A stretch of 53,706 nucleotides of DNA from Phycisphaeraceae bacterium (GCA_026126345.1 JAHCJH010000004.1:1-53706); one strand, 5' to 3'. Shown: positions 1-8,654, numbered from the stretch's first letter. The notes: generated from the sequence alone by a model not told the origin. Program-made: numbers and translations.

Positions 1-801
1 CTCGCAGGCCCACATGCGGCCGGTGCGGCCCAGGCCCGTTTGGATCTCGTCGATGATCAGCAGCGCGCCGTGCCGGCGGCAGAGGCGGGCCGCCTCGCGC
101 AGGTAGCCGGGCCCAGGGAGGTTGACGCCCTTGCCCTGGATCGGCTCGACGATGAACGCCGCGACGCCGCCGGCGAGCAGCTCGCGCTCCAGGGCGTCGG
201 GATCGTCGAACGGGATCTCGGTGGAACCGGGGACGAGCTGGCCGAAACCGTCCTGGAACTCGTGGTTGGCGGTCACGGACAGCGCACCCATGGTCAGGCC
301 GTGGTACGACCTGCGGCAGTGCAGGACGCGCTGGCGGCCGGTAGCTGCGCGGGCGTGCTTGAGCGCGGCGTCAACCGCCTCGCCGCCACCCGACGCGAAG
401 AACACCTTGCCGAGCTCGCCGGGGGCGACCGCCGCGAGCTCCCGCGCCAGCAGACCGGCTGTGCGGAACGACCCGACGCCGGGCAGGTTGGGCAGATCGA
501 GGTCGAGCGCCTGGCGGAGCGCATCGGCGATGGACGGGTGGTTGCGGCCGAGGTTGAACACGGCGTACCCGCCGAGCAGGTCGATGTACCGGTTGCCCCG
601 GGCGTCAAAGAGATAGGCACCCCGGCCGCTGGTGTACCGGGCGTCGAACCCGATGGTGCGCAGCACCGACGCGAACGCGGGGTTCACATGCGACTCGAAC
701 AGGGCCAGGGGGTCGGCCCCGTCGGAGGCCAGCAGCGCGGCCAGGTCGAACTTCGCCTCCGCGGCGCCCGGTCTCGGGATGTCCTGATCGCTCGTCGGCA
801 T
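1..801 (-). CDS. Class III aminotransferase, N-terminal part, cut by window edge
   Basis: A PLP-dependent fold-type I aminotransferase of class III (the family of acetylornithine, ornithine, putrescine and GABA aminotransferases). The visible 267 codons run from ATG at 801 off the left edge with no stop. Seen: GRGAYLFDARGNRYIDLLGG near residue 57, typical of the family N-terminus; the phosphate-binding stretch SGGGEAVDAALKHAR; and IIDEIQTGLGRTG with the Asp that contacts the PLP ring nitrogen. The catalytic Lys would lie beyond the edge. No strong ribosome site precedes the ATG. It follows the amidohydrolase by 35 bases on the same strand, so they are probably co-transcribed. The exact substrate cannot be given; acetylornithine- or ornithine-type are the closest by motif. 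Confidence 0.85.
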   Translation of the reverse strand, partial: MPTSDQDIPRPGAAEAKFDLAALLASDGADPLALFESHVNPAFASVLRTIGFDARYTSGRGAYLFDARGNRYIDLLGGYAVFNLGRNHPSIADALRQALDLDLPNLPGVGSFRTAGLLARELAAVAPGELGKVFFASGGGEAVDAALKHARAATGRQRVLHCRRSYHGLTMGALSVTANHEFQDGFGQLVPGSTEIPFDDPDALERELLAGGVAAFIVEPIQGKGVNLPGPGYLREAARLCRRHGALLIIDEIQTGLGRTGRMWACE

Positions 802-836
802 GAGGACTCATCGTACACGGCGCGATCGCCCGGGCG

Positions 837-1967
837 TCAGCGGCCGCCGTGGTCCGACCACCAGCGGTCCACCACGGCCTCGGCGGCCCCACGGTAGAGC
901 GTTGACAGCAGGTCGCGTGGCAACGACAGGCCCCGCAGCACGGGGGCTGACAAGGGCGTGTGGCGGGCGGGGTCCACCATGGCCAGGTCCGGGTCGGCGA
1001 TGGGGGACTCGCCCTGATGGTCGGTTTCGAACATGGCGCGCAGCGCCCAGTACCGCGAGCAGTACAGCTCGAAGGCGGACTCGGGGGAGTCGGCCAGGTC
1101 GCCCATGGCGCTCATGCCGCTCTTGGCCGGTGAGAGCTGGTCGTCGAGCGTGACCAGATCGCTGCCGAAGATCACCCGCCCGCGGTGCTTGCGGAGGAAG
1201 TCGATCACTTCGTCGCGCCGATGGCGGCTGATCTCCCGGACCATCCACTTGGTCGCGGACGTGTCGAGGTGAAGGTTGGGGTGCCGATCGAGCAGGCCGT
1301 CGAGAAACGCCAGGTCTTCAGGCCAGCCGCCCATGTGCGCCGCGATCCACGGCGAGCCGAACCAATCCAGCATGCGCTCGAGCCCGACGTACTGGTGCGC
1401 CTTGGTGCCGTAGCGCGAGGCGTCCTGGTAGCGGGCGGTGAACCAGGTATCCGGGTCGGCGACGTGCACCATGTGCATCATGCCCAGGCGCTCGGCCAGC
1501 CGGCAGTGCTCCCGCCGCACCGGGCTGTCGATATCGGCCAGATCGCACGCGCCGTCGGGCACGAAGTCGCGCAGCCGGGGCGAGGCCCACACTTTCATCA
1601 TTCGGGAACCGAAGTCCTCGGCGAAACGTTCCATCGTGCGGAGGTACCCGTGCCGGTGCGTCGCGTGCTTGTCGGCGTCGCCCCAGGTCGGGATCGCGAT
1701 GAACCGCACCGAGTCTCCCAGGTGGTCCCGCACCGGGGCCGCCAGGGGCAACTGGGTCATCGTGTAGGTCCGGGTCACGCCGAAGGCCCGCCGGGCCCGG
1801 TCGTAGATCGGCGTCGCCTGACGGCCGTGGATGTGCGTGTGCGCGTCGATGATCTCGACGGGTGGCGGGCCGAGCTGCGCGGCGGCCGACAGGTAGTCCC
1901 ATCCGAAGCGGTTGGCCGGGCTCGCGGGGCGTTCAGGAGAGGAAACACCACGCTCAACGCTGGCCAT
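837..1967 (-). CDS. Amidohydrolase family metal-dependent hydrolase (TIM barrel)
   Basis: A 376-residue protein of the amidohydrolase superfamily, of the type with an uncharacterised TIM-barrel hydrolase domain. Seen: the first metal motif IIDAHTHIHG (H43 and H45), a central MVHVADPD, IAAHMGGWPE with a further metal-ligand-like His, and VIFGSDLVTLD with the late catalytic Asp. This is the usual order for the family. The substrate is unknown. The start at ATG 1967 (MASVERG) is preferred because upstream codons lack family character; an ATG at 2021 is also in frame, and neither has a clear ribosome site. It is divergent from mraZ across 274 bases and lies upstream of the class III aminotransferase. 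Confidence 0.75.
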   Translation of the reverse strand: MASVERGVSSPERPASPANRFGWDYLSAAAQLGPPPVEIIDAHTHIHGRQATPIYDRARRAFGVTRTYTMTQLPLAAPVRDHLGDSVRFIAIPTWGDADKHATHRHGYLRTMERFAEDFGSRMMKVWASPRLRDFVPDGACDLADIDSPVRREHCRLAERLGMMHMVHVADPDTWFTARYQDASRYGTKAHQYVGLERMLDWFGSPWIAAHMGGWPEDLAFLDGLLDRHPNLHLDTSATKWMVREISRHRRDEVIDFLRKHRGRVIFGSDLVTLDDQLSPAKSGMSAMGDLADSPESAFELYCSRYWALRAMFETDHQGESPIADPDLAMVDPARHTPLSAPVLRGLSLPRDLLSTLYRGAAEAVVDRWWSDHGGR

Positions 1968-2180
1968 GTGCGATGGTAGACGCGGCGTCGTGCAACGCGG
2001 GAACCCTGACGGAATCCGCATGAATTGTGAATCCGACTCCGGGAATTCAAGATTCCGGTGCCTCGTTTCGTGTCGGCATCGCGAGTTGTCCACCGCGCAA
2101 GTGCTTGCAAATACGGCCCATGAGCGAAGTTGGGCGCGATTCCTTCACCGGTTTTCCACGTGTCGAACTTGATCAGGGTA

Positions 2181-2210
2181 GTGTTGCAAAGTGTCGCAAA
2201 GTGGGAGAGA
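2181..2210 (+). promoter_or_regulatory. Three 10-bp direct repeats upstream of mraZ, candidate MraZ operator
   Basis: Three abutting 10-base units can be read: GTGTTGCAAA, GTGTCGCAAA and GTGGGAGAGA. They share GTG at the same phase and the first two differ at one position. Known MraZ operators are runs of TGGGN boxes at 10-bp spacing upstream of mraZ, so phase and place fit, although only the third unit contains TGGGA. The repeats lie 32 bases before the chosen GTG start. Autoregulation by MraZ is an inference. Confidence 0.55.
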
Positions 2211-2241
2211 ATCCCACGCATGTCCCTTGGAGCGACCAGCC

Positions 2242-2712
2242 GTGCTCTTCACCGGGTATTCCGAGCACCAGATCGATCCCAAGCAGCGCTTGGCCATTCC
2301 CGCCAAGTACCGCAACCAATGGGATCCGTCGCGGGACGGCGGGGCGTGGTACTGCGTGCCGTGGCCCGACGGGCATCTTCGGCTCTACACCGAATCGACC
2401 TTCACGGAACTGGCACGCCGGGGCGAAACGTCGCTCACGCCAGGCCAATTGGAGGCGGAACTGGAATCGACGCTGTTCGGCTTTGCCGAGCGGCTGGAGA
2501 TGGACAGCGCCGGGCGGATTGCCTTGCCCAAGCGGCACCTGGAGCTGACCGGGCTCAAGAGCGACGTGGTGGTGGTCGGCGCTCGCGTTCGGCTGGAGGT
2601 GCGCGACCGGGCCGCCTGGCAGAAGCAGTCGGAGGACAGGTTCAAGCAGCTTCCCGGTTTGATCGCGCAGATCGAAGCCTACCGGCGCGGCCACGGAGGG
2701 CCCGCCGCATGA
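2242..2712 (+). CDS. mraZ: MraZ-like transcriptional regulator
   Basis: A DNA-binding protein of the MraZ family, which represses its own promoter and division/cell-wall genes in other bacteria and forms rings of double-AbrB (SpoVT-like) units. From GTG 2242 it is 156 residues. It begins with the family N-terminus MLFTGYSEHQIDPKQRLAIP and carries the second copy MDSAGRIALPKRHLEL about 80 residues later. In the first motif the usual DxKGR reads DPKQR. Start choice: GTG 2242 matches the family N-terminus and has GGAG nine bases upstream; a longer in-frame GTG at 2191 would begin inside the repeat operator and adds non-family residues. No rsmH, ftsL or mur genes follow, so this mraZ stands apart from a division/cell-wall cluster. 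A terminator at 2991-3026 closes the unit. Confidence 0.88.
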   Translation: MLFTGYSEHQIDPKQRLAIPAKYRNQWDPSRDGGAWYCVPWPDGHLRLYTESTFTELARRGETSLTPGQLEAELESTLFGFAERLEMDSAGRIALPKRHLELTGLKSDVVVVGARVRLEVRDRAAWQKQSEDRFKQLPGLIAQIEAYRRGHGGPAA

Positions 2713-3041
2713 CCCAGGGGCACCGGACGCCCACGGATCACTGACCCCTCGGGGGTCCGGCTCACGTCCACGCCGTGAGCCGTTCGGACCTGACCTTCCC
2801 GCGCCGCCGGAAACGGCGGCCCGGGGATTGACAATCAAGGACTCGCGGCGGGAAATCGAACGGACTCGCCGCCCTTGCCCCGGCCCGGTTGGGCCCAATC
2901 GCACGGACGCGGTTGGAACCCCGGCCTTGCCGACCACCTCGGGACTCCGCGAACACCCCGGGTAGCAAGGGCATTTCCGCCGCAGACTCGACGCCCGGCC
3001 GGCCGACCCGCCCGCCGGGCGTTTTTCGTTGCGGCGGGGGC
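2713..3041. other. Gene-free stretch between convergent mraZ and kinase genes
   Basis: 329 bases without a convincing gene. It holds a 9-bp hairpin at 2758-2782 (CGGCTCACG, 7-base loop, CGTGAGCCG) lacking a T-run, and the terminator at 2991-3026. Open frames through it are extensions of antisense frames. No repeat or RNA gene was recognised. Confidence 0.6.
2991..3026 (+). terminator. Rho-independent terminator after mraZ
   Basis: A 9-bp stem (ACGCCCGGC at 2991-2999 with GCCGGGCGT at 3014-3022) is followed by four more T residues to 3026. The orientation is for plus-strand transcripts, that is mraZ. It sits 16 bases from the 3' end of the convergent kinase gene. Confidence 0.75.
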
Positions 3042-4823
3042 TCAGGGCGTCGAGCGCGGCGCGCGGTCCTTCCAGATGTCGTACTCGGCCGACAGTTGGG
3101 AGGCGAGCCTGGCGTAGCGCTCCACCTCGGCCGGGTTGGCCAGCAAGTTCCGCCCGTGGAGCTCGGCAAGCACCTGGTACGCCAGGAGCAGGAACTGGGC
3201 GTTGGGCCCGTCGGTGGTCAGGCTCGACACGTACCCGCGAAGGTGCTCGGCGATGGAACGCGCCTCGCCAAGGGGGATGCCGCTGGTGCCCGCCCCGGTC
3301 GCGGCCGCGGCGTTGGCGGCGGCGATGATGCGGTTGGCTCGGGCGGCGGTGTGCAGCAGATCGATGTCGAGCAGCCAGGGGTCCCCGGTCCTGAGCAGGG
3401 CCCGCCACTGCGCGGCGATGACGGAGGCCTCTGGCTCGCTGATGAGGTAGCCCTCGAGCGTGACGGTCCAGAATGTTCGCTCGGTGTCGAGCATGAGGTC
3501 GCGGAGTTTCGAGAGCTGCTCGCCGGTGGTCGCCAGGCGGGCGATACGGTCGATGTCGCCGATGTGGGCGGTCCAGACTCCCTGGGATCGAGCCAGCACG
3601 TCCCGGGCCTGTTCGAGCGTGGGGGGCTCGGCCGTGGAGACACTGACGGGGTTGGCGCGCCGGACCGCGCCGAACACGGCGCGCACCGTATCGCGAGCGG
3701 TCTGCAGGCGAGACTCGGCCGCGGCCGTGCGCTCGCGCTCCAGCAGGAAGCCGATGCGTTGGCGCTCGCGTTCCTGGGCGGATATCAGCGCGGCGTACGC
3801 CAGCCCGGCCAGCGCCAGCGTGGCGACGGCGCCCGCGGCAACGCCCCTGGGGTGGCGGCGGATGATGAGCCGTGCGGTGTGCAGCGCGCCCGGGCGCGTC
3901 CACGCGACCGGGAAGTTGTCGATCCAGAGTTCAAGATCGGCGGCGAACTCGCCGGCCGACGCGTAGCGCTGACGCGGATCGATGGCCAGGGCGCGGGCGC
4001 ATATCCGCGCGAGCGTTCGGTCGACGCCGGCGACCGAGGTGGGAAGCAACGGGGCGCCGGACTTGGCGCCCGCGAGCACCTCGGAGAGCGAGTCGCCCAG
4101 CGGGGCCCTGCCGGTGATCAGCCAGAAGAGCATGGCGCCCAGAGAGAACACGTCGGTGATCGGCGACGTGGGCGCGGGCTCGTCGGCGAGGCGCTCCGGC
4201 GCGGTGAACGCCGGCGTGGCGGCGTGGGTGCCGTCGGCGTCGCCGGCGGTGGGGGAGCGCACCAGCGCGAAGTCCACGATCCGCGGTGCTCCAGAGGCGT
4301 CCAGCAGGATGTTCTGCGGCTTGAGGTCTCCGTGGGAGAGGCCGGCGGAGTGGATGGCCTGCACGCCGCGGGCGACCGAGGCGCACATCTCCGCGGCGGT
4401 CCGGGCGGGGATCCGTCCGTTGCGGCGATCGAGCAGCGCGGTCAGGGTGCCGCCGGGGATGTACTCGTAGACGATGTACGCCTGTCCGTCGGCGGTGACA
4501 TCGCGGTCGAAGACGCGGACGATGGATCGGTGGCTGATCCGCCGTGCCTGGGTGGCTTCATCGGCCAGGCCGCGCCGCGTGTGGCCGGTACGGTCGAACA
4601 CCTTGACCGCGACCATGGCGGGGTGTCCGGGTTCGGAGAGCTGGCGGTCTTCGGCGAGGTAGACGCGTCCGAACGCGCCGGCGCCGATCTGGCGGAGCAG
4701 ACGGTACCTGGGTCGTCCGTCCATTCCAGTGCGGCCGTAGTCGCACGGCATCGGGAACGGAGCGCCGCCGCCGTCAGCTGTGGTCAGGCGGAGGTCTGGT
4801 TTGGCGGGGTGCGAGGAGCTCAT
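3042..4823 (-). CDS. Transmembrane Ser/Thr protein kinase with HGD and DFA motifs
   Basis: A Hanks-type kinase of 593 residues that phosphorylates protein Ser/Thr at the inner membrane. Order: kinase domain about 41-310, one membrane helix about 327-348, then a helical C-terminal part of about 245 residues. Seen: glycine loop IGAGAFGRVYLAE, VAVKVF with K74, catalytic loop HGDLKPQN (H164, G165 in place of Arg, D166, N171), and DFA at 184-186 in place of DFG, followed by TAPE. Asp and Lys needed for ATP/Mg are kept, so activity is possible but regulation may differ. The ATG overlaps the stop of the upstream kinase in ATGA, so translation is probably coupled. It shares the juxtamembrane string AWTRPG with that kinase, which suggests tandem duplication. 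It is the last gene of the sigma-kinase unit. Confidence 0.9.
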   Translation of the reverse strand: MSSSHPAKPDLRLTTADGGGAPFPMPCDYGRTGMDGRPRYRLLRQIGAGAFGRVYLAEDRQLSEPGHPAMVAVKVFDRTGHTRRGLADEATQARRISHRSIVRVFDRDVTADGQAYIVYEYIPGGTLTALLDRRNGRIPARTAAEMCASVARGVQAIHSAGLSHGDLKPQNILLDASGAPRIVDFALVRSPTAGDADGTHAATPAFTAPERLADEPAPTSPITDVFSLGAMLFWLITGRAPLGDSLSEVLAGAKSGAPLLPTSVAGVDRTLARICARALAIDPRQRYASAGEFAADLELWIDNFPVAWTRPGALHTARLIIRRHPRGVAAGAVATLALAGLAYAALISAQERERQRIGFLLERERTAAAESRLQTARDTVRAVFGAVRRANPVSVSTAEPPTLEQARDVLARSQGVWTAHIGDIDRIARLATTGEQLSKLRDLMLDTERTFWTVTLEGYLISEPEASVIAAQWRALLRTGDPWLLDIDLLHTAARANRIIAAANAAAATGAGTSGIPLGEARSIAEHLRGYVSSLTTDGPNAQFLLLAYQVLAELHGRNLLANPAEVERYARLASQLSAEYDIWKDRAPRSTP

Positions 4824-6913
4824 GGCGCGTTCGGCGAATCCGGCGACCACCCTTGAATCGGCTGAACCGGGCGCCGGTGTGAACCGTGTGCGTCCACAGG
4901 CAGGGCCCCGCTGACGATCCGCACCGTTTGCCAGTATTGGACGGCCGCGGGGTCGTCCAGCAACGCCGGGCCGTGCAGCGCTTCCAGGGCCGCCAGGACC
5001 ACGGCGTGGAGGCCTGACCCCGGGGCATCGGCGCCCAGGCGGGACTGAACTCGCGTGAGCTGCTCGCGCACTTCGACGGCCGGGGCCAACAGGGCGACCC
5101 GTGGCGTTGCGGCGCTGAGCGCCGTTAGCGCGTCGACCTTGGCGTGCAGCGCCAGCGCGGTGAGGCCGTCGAGCCAGGGGTCTTCCGGCCCGACGAGTTC
5201 GGACCAGCGCCGGCGGGCGTCTTCGATCATGGGGGTTGCCGTCTTCCAGTCGCCCTCGGCCAGCAGCCAGACCAGGAGCTTGGCCTCCTGCACGCTCCAC
5301 AGCAGCAGCTGCTCGCGACCGGCGCGCCGGCTCAGGTCGATGGTCTGTCTCAGGCTGGCGATCCGCGCCGATCGGTACGCGGCGTTGGCGTCTGCCTCAG
5401 CCAGGAACGGCTGGAGCATCTGGACTTCCAGCGTGATCACCCGGGGAAGTTCGGCTCGAACCGAGAGCGCCGCTTCCCGCTGCCGGGCGACCAGGTCGCT
5501 CTCGCTGCCGAGTTGACGCATCAGCAGCGTGAAGGCGGTGGCGCCGGCGACGAGCGTGAACGACCACACGCCGAACATCAGCAGCGCGACGGGCTGGCGA
5601 CGGGCGACGAGCCGCAGCGATCGCCACGGGCCGGGCCGCGTCCAGGCGATGGGGAATCCGTCCAGCCACGCCGCCAGGTCGTCGGCGAACTGGCCGGCGG
5701 AACCGTATCGAAGCGCCGGGTCGGGTTCGAGCGCCCGGGCGCAGATCCGGACCAGGTCGCGGTCGATGCGCGGGCGGGGCGGGAACTCAGGCGGCGAGCG
5801 GCGGCCGAGCGTGGGGTGGTGCGTCGCGGCGACCTGCTCGGGCGTATCTCCGTTGGGCATCGCTCCGGTGAGCAGCAGGTAGAGAAGCCCGCCGAGGGCG
5901 TACACGTCGCTGGGGGGGCTGAAGGCCGAGGGCTCGGCGCGGAACTGTTCCGGCGAGATGAAGGCGAGGTTGCCGTGCGGGCGACCGGTCGAGCGCGGCG
6001 CGTGGGCGCGCGAGTTGCCCGCTCGCACGGCGATGCCGAAGTCCGCGACCTTGGGGGCGCCGTGGGTCGCCAGCAGGATGTTGCCCGGCTTGAGATCGCA
6101 GTGCACCAGGCCGGCGGCGTGCGCCGCCTGCACGCCGCGGGCGACGCCCAGCATCAACGTCGCGGCCTGACGCGCGGGCATGGGCGGCGGGTGGCGCAGC
6201 AGCCACTCGGCCAGCGATCCGCCGTCGACGTACTCGCAGACGATGAAGTCGTCGCCCTGGTCGCGCCCCGAGTCGAGCACGCGCACCACGTTGGGGTGCT
6301 CGACGCGCCGGGCCTTGGTGGCCTCCTCGGGCACGACGGTGAGCCCCTCGACCGCCGGCAGCACCTTGATGGCGACCGACGCCGGGCTGTCGGGCTCGCT
6401 CAACAGCCGGTCTCGCGCCAGGTACACCTGGCCGTACGCCCCGTAGCCCAGCCGGCTCGTCAGCTCGTACCGCGCGTGCCCGGAAGGCAGGCGCGGGCCG
6501 ATGGCCGAGGGAAGGTCGCGGCTGGCCGGGGCGACGATCCGGTTCTCCAGATCGGTGGTCGAAAGGACCGCGTCGTTCAACGCCGCGGCCTCTTCGATGG
6601 CCCGGCGCAGCGCTGGGTGATCGGCCTGGAGCTGCTGGACGGCCTGGGCCATGGTGGCCCCGAGCTGCACCATCGAAGTGAGCACGACGCTGAGGGCGGC
6701 GTCGAGCGGCTCGGGGCGTCGGGCCAGGTCCTCGACTGCCGCGAGGTAACGGTCGAGACGGACGGGAACACCGACACGGTTGAGGGCGGTACCGTCGTCG
6801 TGGATGGCGTCGGCCAGGAGCGTGTTGCTTTCGAGCGCCGGCGCGAGCCGCCGGCGCAGGGCCGGGTCGTCGTGCGCCGGGTCGGCGGCGGGCGTGCGGG
6901 CGGGGGAGTTCAC
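4820..6913 (-). CDS. Transmembrane Ser/Thr protein kinase with N-terminal helical extension
   Basis: A Hanks-type kinase of 697 residues from GTG 6913. Order: N-terminal helical region 1-145, kinase domain about 150-425, membrane helix about 441-464, and a helical C-terminal part of about 230 residues. Seen: glycine loop LGYGAYGQVYLARD, AIKV with K183, catalytic loop HCDLKPGN (Cys in place of Arg of HRD), intact DFG at 291-293 and SPE instead of APE. The start is fixed by the GTGA overlap with the stop of the sigma gene. Kinases lacking the HRD Arg often need no activation-loop phosphorylation; that is family knowledge, not shown here. Its gene pairs with the downstream kinase and the sigma factor, so a phosphorylation link to sigma control is likely but inferred. 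Confidence 0.9.
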   Translation of the reverse strand: MNSPARTPAADPAHDDPALRRRLAPALESNTLLADAIHDDGTALNRVGVPVRLDRYLAAVEDLARRPEPLDAALSVVLTSMVQLGATMAQAVQQLQADHPALRRAIEEAAALNDAVLSTTDLENRIVAPASRDLPSAIGPRLPSGHARYELTSRLGYGAYGQVYLARDRLLSEPDSPASVAIKVLPAVEGLTVVPEEATKARRVEHPNVVRVLDSGRDQGDDFIVCEYVDGGSLAEWLLRHPPPMPARQAATLMLGVARGVQAAHAAGLVHCDLKPGNILLATHGAPKVADFGIAVRAGNSRAHAPRSTGRPHGNLAFISPEQFRAEPSAFSPPSDVYALGGLLYLLLTGAMPNGDTPEQVAATHHPTLGRRSPPEFPPRPRIDRDLVRICARALEPDPALRYGSAGQFADDLAAWLDGFPIAWTRPGPWRSLRLVARRQPVALLMFGVWSFTLVAGATAFTLLMRQLGSESDLVARQREAALSVRAELPRVITLEVQMLQPFLAEADANAAYRSARIASLRQTIDLSRRAGREQLLLWSVQEAKLLVWLLAEGDWKTATPMIEDARRRWSELVGPEDPWLDGLTALALHAKVDALTALSAATPRVALLAPAVEVREQLTRVQSRLGADAPGSGLHAVVLAALEALHGPALLDDPAAVQYWQTVRIVSGALPVDAHGSHRRPVQPIQGWSPDSPNAP

Positions 6914-7527
6914 TGCGGGGACTCGAATCGGACCTTGAGCCGTTCGCGGATGCCCTGCCAGCGTTTGCGCACGGCGGTGGCGGCCAGGCCGACTTCCGCG
7001 CCGATCGCGGTGTGCGGCAGATCCTTGAGCCACAGGCAGAGGATCTGCCGGTCGATGGGGTCGCGCAGGAAATTGATCGCGGCGTCAAGTTCGATCACGG
7101 CGCCGTCTTCCCGGTCGCGGTCCGCCGCTTCGAGCCGTTCGGCCAGACGATGGGCCAGCGGGCCGTCGTCGCCCTCGGCGATCCGGAGCCGCCGGATGAC
7201 GCGTGCCTTGTCGATCAGCGCGTTGTCGGAGATGGTGTGAAGCAGCGACCAGAACTGCGGCTCGGTTTCCGCCCGGACGCGCCCTTCGCGAACGAACCCG
7301 TCGAGCCGGCGAGCGACGGTGGACAGGATGTCCTGGGAATCGAACAGCCGCTGCATGGGCTTGGAGAGTTTGGAGCGGACACGACGCCGCAAGCGATCAC
7401 CGTACCGTGCGACGAATTCCGCGGCGGCGTGACGGTCTCCCCCGCGCATGCGGGCGAGCAGGTCGGCGACCGGGGGCGCAGCGGTCTGGCCGTCACGGGC
7501 ACCGGGTTGAGCTTCGCTCACGCACAT
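6910..7527 (-). CDS. ECF-like sigma-70 family RNA polymerase sigma factor
   Basis: A 205-residue sigma factor with regions 2 and 4 only. Seen: region 2-like FDSQDILSTVARRLDGFV and the FWSLLHTISDNALIDKARV block; a C-terminal helix-turn-helix LPHTAIGAEVGLAATAVRKR that would read the -35 element. Planctomycete genomes carry many such sigma factors next to Ser/Thr kinases, and this arrangement is present here: the stop overlaps the GTG of the first kinase. The ATG at 7527 is supported by GAGGA eight bases upstream. No anti-sigma factor gene is present, so kinase-based control is the likely alternative (inference). Confidence 0.87.
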   Translation of the reverse strand: MCVSEAQPGARDGQTAAPPVADLLARMRGGDRHAAAEFVARYGDRLRRRVRSKLSKPMQRLFDSQDILSTVARRLDGFVREGRVRAETEPQFWSLLHTISDNALIDKARVIRRLRIAEGDDGPLAHRLAERLEAADRDREDGAVIELDAAINFLRDPIDRQILCLWLKDLPHTAIGAEVGLAATAVRKRWQGIRERLKVRFESPQ

Positions 7528-7670
7528 CGATCGGGTCCTCGTGCCGAGGTCGACCCCGGGCTCGGCAGGCCGCCCGGCCCGGACGCTGGTGCGACCAAAG
7601 TGTAACGCCGAGTGGGCGGGTTCGGTTCGCAGGGGCCGGGCGGAGTCCCCCGGACGGGGCGGTGCGCGGC

Positions 7671-8582
7671 TCAGCGGTCGGCGAGCGCTGCGAGCACTTC
7701 GCGGCCGAATTCATCGCCTCGGTTCTCGGCCCATTGCGCCGCCGTCCAGCCGCGACGGTCCTTGGCCTGACGGTTGGCGCCGGCCTTGAGCAGGGCTCCG
7801 ACGGCGGCACGGTCGCCACGCTCGGCGGCTCGCATCAGCGGGGTGACGCCTTCGGCGTCGGCGAGATCGACGCGGGCGCCCTTGCGGATGAGCAGCTCGA
7901 TGACCTTGATGTCGGCCGAGCCGGCGGCGATGTTGAGGGCGGTGTTGCTGTCGGCGTCGGCGGCATCGATGTTGGCGCCGGCATCGAGCAGTCGCTCGAG
8001 CTTGGCGACGTCGCCGGCGCGGGCGGCGAGCATGAGGGCCGTCTGGCGGTACTTGTTGCGGCTTTCGAGGTCGGCGCCGGCGGTGATGATCTCAGCAAGA
8101 ACGTCGGCCGAGCCGCGGGCGGCGGCGAGGATGAGGGCGTTCCAGTTGTCTTCGGCGCGGGCGTTGACGCGTGCGCCGGCCTCGACGAGCATGCGGACGA
8201 TCTCCGGCCGGTCGCCCATGCCTGCGTAGATGAGCGCGGTGCGGCCGTCTTCCGCGGCGGCGTTGACGTTGGCCTTCGCGTCGATGAGCGCTTTGACGGC
8301 GGCGGTTCGCCCGGCGCGCGCGGCGTACATCAGGGCGGTCATGCCGCGCTCGGGTCCGGCGGCCTGTCGTGCGTTGACGTCGACACCGGCTGCGATCTCA
8401 CGCCGGAGTGCCGGCAGGTCGTCGGCTTCAGCGATGGCGAAGATCGCCGCCGCGCCGCGCGATGGGTCGGCGTTGCTCGGCGTGGTGGCGGCGACGAGGA
8501 GGTAGGTGGCGTAGACGAGCCCGCCGCCGACGACGATCAGCGCGAACAAACGGGCGGCGCGGACGGCGGGTGACGTGACCAT
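7671..8582 (-). CDS. Membrane-anchored ankyrin repeat protein
   Basis: A 303-residue protein with one N-terminal membrane helix (about 11-33, LFALIVVGGGLVYATYLLVA) and then six clear 33-residue ankyrin repeats with partial caps at each end. Repeats show the TALMYAARAG and LLDAGANIDAADAD patterns. Ankyrin repeats bind other proteins; the partner is unknown. With a signal-anchor start the repeats would face the periplasm. ATG 8582 has AAGGAG eight bases upstream. It lies 143 bases upstream of the sigma factor on the same strand and could share its transcript. Confidence 0.87.
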   Translation of the reverse strand: MVTSPAVRAARLFALIVVGGGLVYATYLLVAATTPSNADPSRGAAAIFAIAEADDLPALRREIAAGVDVNARQAAGPERGMTALMYAARAGRTAAVKALIDAKANVNAAAEDGRTALIYAGMGDRPEIVRMLVEAGARVNARAEDNWNALILAAARGSADVLAEIITAGADLESRNKYRQTALMLAARAGDVAKLERLLDAGANIDAADADSNTALNIAAGSADIKVIELLIRKGARVDLADAEGVTPLMRAAERGDRAAVGALLKAGANRQAKDRRGWTAAQWAENRGDEFGREVLAALADR

Positions 8583-8654
8583 GGTGTGGACTCCTTGGGC
8601 GATCGCGTGAGGCCGCGGAACCGGCCGTGTCTGCGGGGAACGGGGGAGCGGGAG

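Noticed and set aside
2191-2241. Longer mraZ start at GTG 2191
   Set aside because: It begins inside the repeat operator and adds residues outside the family; GTG 2242 has a ribosome site and the family N-terminus.
2889-4856. Long plus-strand open frame opposite the kinase gene
   Set aside because: Composition is Gly/Arg/Val/Asp repeats typical of the antisense of a high-GC gene; it has no domain and covers a clear kinase.
5144-7240. Long plus-strand open frame of about 700 codons opposite the second kinase and sigma genes
   Set aside because: Antisense shadow; the minus strand carries intact kinase and sigma motifs.
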